Shown piece by piece: positions 23,090 to 23,250 of a stretch of DNA of 23,250 bases. Under the pieces are notes generated by a model. That model was not told where the DNA came from. It was given only the letters and a program-made list of their open reading frames with translations, and did not search any database. The translations under genes were made by a program, and so were the position numbers. Position 1 is the stretch's first letter; every line of letters starts with the position of its first letter. Source of the stretch: an uncultured Oscillospiraceae bacterium (GTDB taxonomy: Bacteria > Bacillota > Clostridia > Oscillospirales > Oscillospiraceae); contig CANRHF010000007.1 in the NCBI GenBank assembly GCA_947630345.1, forward strand, positions 1 to 23,250. The letters run 5' to 3'.

Positions 23090-23250
23090 GCCCAGGGGTT
23101 CTCCGTGGGATAGGGCAGGCTCTTGGGCTGGTTGTAGGCAATGTCCGCCACCCCCAGGAATTTGAATACCTCGAACAGGGCCTTGCCGTAGTGGCCGAAG
23201 GCAACGGCCCCGTGGTGGGGATAGCGCTTCTGGATGAGGACGTGGCGGTA
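23086..23250 (-). CDS. L-fucose/L-arabinose isomerase-family protein, C-terminal end (runs off right edge)
   Basis: Only the last 54 residues are visible, ending ...NQPKSLPYPTENPWA. The segment YPHHGAVAFGHYGKALFEV followed by KFLGVADIAYNQP has the look of the C-terminal domain of the L-fucose/L-arabinose isomerase superfamily. Position directly before a ribulokinase-like and an AraD-like gene predicts an aldose-ketose isomerase that starts the pathway. The TGA stop overlaps the kinase ATG by four bases. I cannot tell an arabinose from a fucose-type isomerase with this little sequence. Confidence 0.62.
   Translation of the reverse strand, partial: YRHVLIQKRYPHHGAVAFGHYGKALFEVFKFLGVADIAYNQPKSLPYPTENPWA

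Noticed and set aside
1..23250. CRISPR array, transposase, integrase, tRNA/rRNA or phage genes
   Set aside because: No regularly spaced repeats, terminal inverted repeats with transposase, or conserved RNA gene sequence was found on either strand. The only long repeat is the GH3 promoter duplication.

Overview
This window looks like a chromosomal carbohydrate-utilisation locus from a GC-rich gut Clostridia bacterium (Oscillospiraceae/Flavonifractor-like is my guess). The reasons are strong AGGAGG ribosome-binding sites, Gram-positive lipoprotein signals, LytTR/GHKL signalling, permuted GH3 enzymes and high GC. It has 14 recognisable protein-coding genes. Those at both window edges are partial. 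I see no rRNA, tRNA, CRISPR array, insertion sequence, phage gene or sugar transporter.

Layout. Positions 1-4773 (minus strand): a membrane-anchored GH3 beta-glycosidase, then a xylose-isomerase-like TIM-barrel protein and a GH2 enzyme that runs off the left edge. Positions 4925-7888 (minus): a second GH3, a tandem paralogue of the first; the two share a near-identical ~154-bp promoter/start segment. Positions 8007-14368 (minus): a five-gene run of small lipoprotein, third GH3, small membrane protein, larger beta-rich lipoprotein, and Ig-like/SGNH lipoprotein. Positions 14572-16633 (plus): a LytTR response regulator and an AgrC-like GHKL sensor kinase, divergent from the five-gene run. Positions 16728-19127 (minus): a lipoprotein related to GH78 alpha-L-rhamnosidases. 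Positions 19371-23250 (minus): an arabinose-type pentose operon of sugar isomerase (partial), FGGY kinase, AraD-like epimerase and GH43 enzyme.

The main finding is regulatory. Four minus-strand promoters carry a direct repeat, TTGTGCGG-N13-TTGTGCGG, with a 21-bp period. They drive GH3-1, GH3-2, the five-gene run with GH3-3, and the GH78-like gene. In every case the downstream half-site lies exactly 29 bp from a -10-like hexamer, leaving 6 bp to a -35-like hexamer and a 17-bp spacer. A 21-bp direct repeat is the classical geometry of LytTR (AgrA-type) binding sites, and the only regulator in the window is a LytTR response regulator beside one of the four sites. I infer a local regulon in which an AgrC/AgrA-like pair, with no peptide-pheromone gene in the window, switches on extracellular membrane-tethered glycosidases and partner lipoproteins.

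Likely joint function: the anchored GH3s, the GH78-like lipoprotein and the SGNH esterase-like lipoprotein trim glycosides or decorated oligosaccharides outside the cell. GH2, GH43 and the isomerase/kinase/epimerase set finish the job inside, with L-arabinose the best-supported pentose. Substrate, inducing signal and uptake route cannot be read from this sequence.
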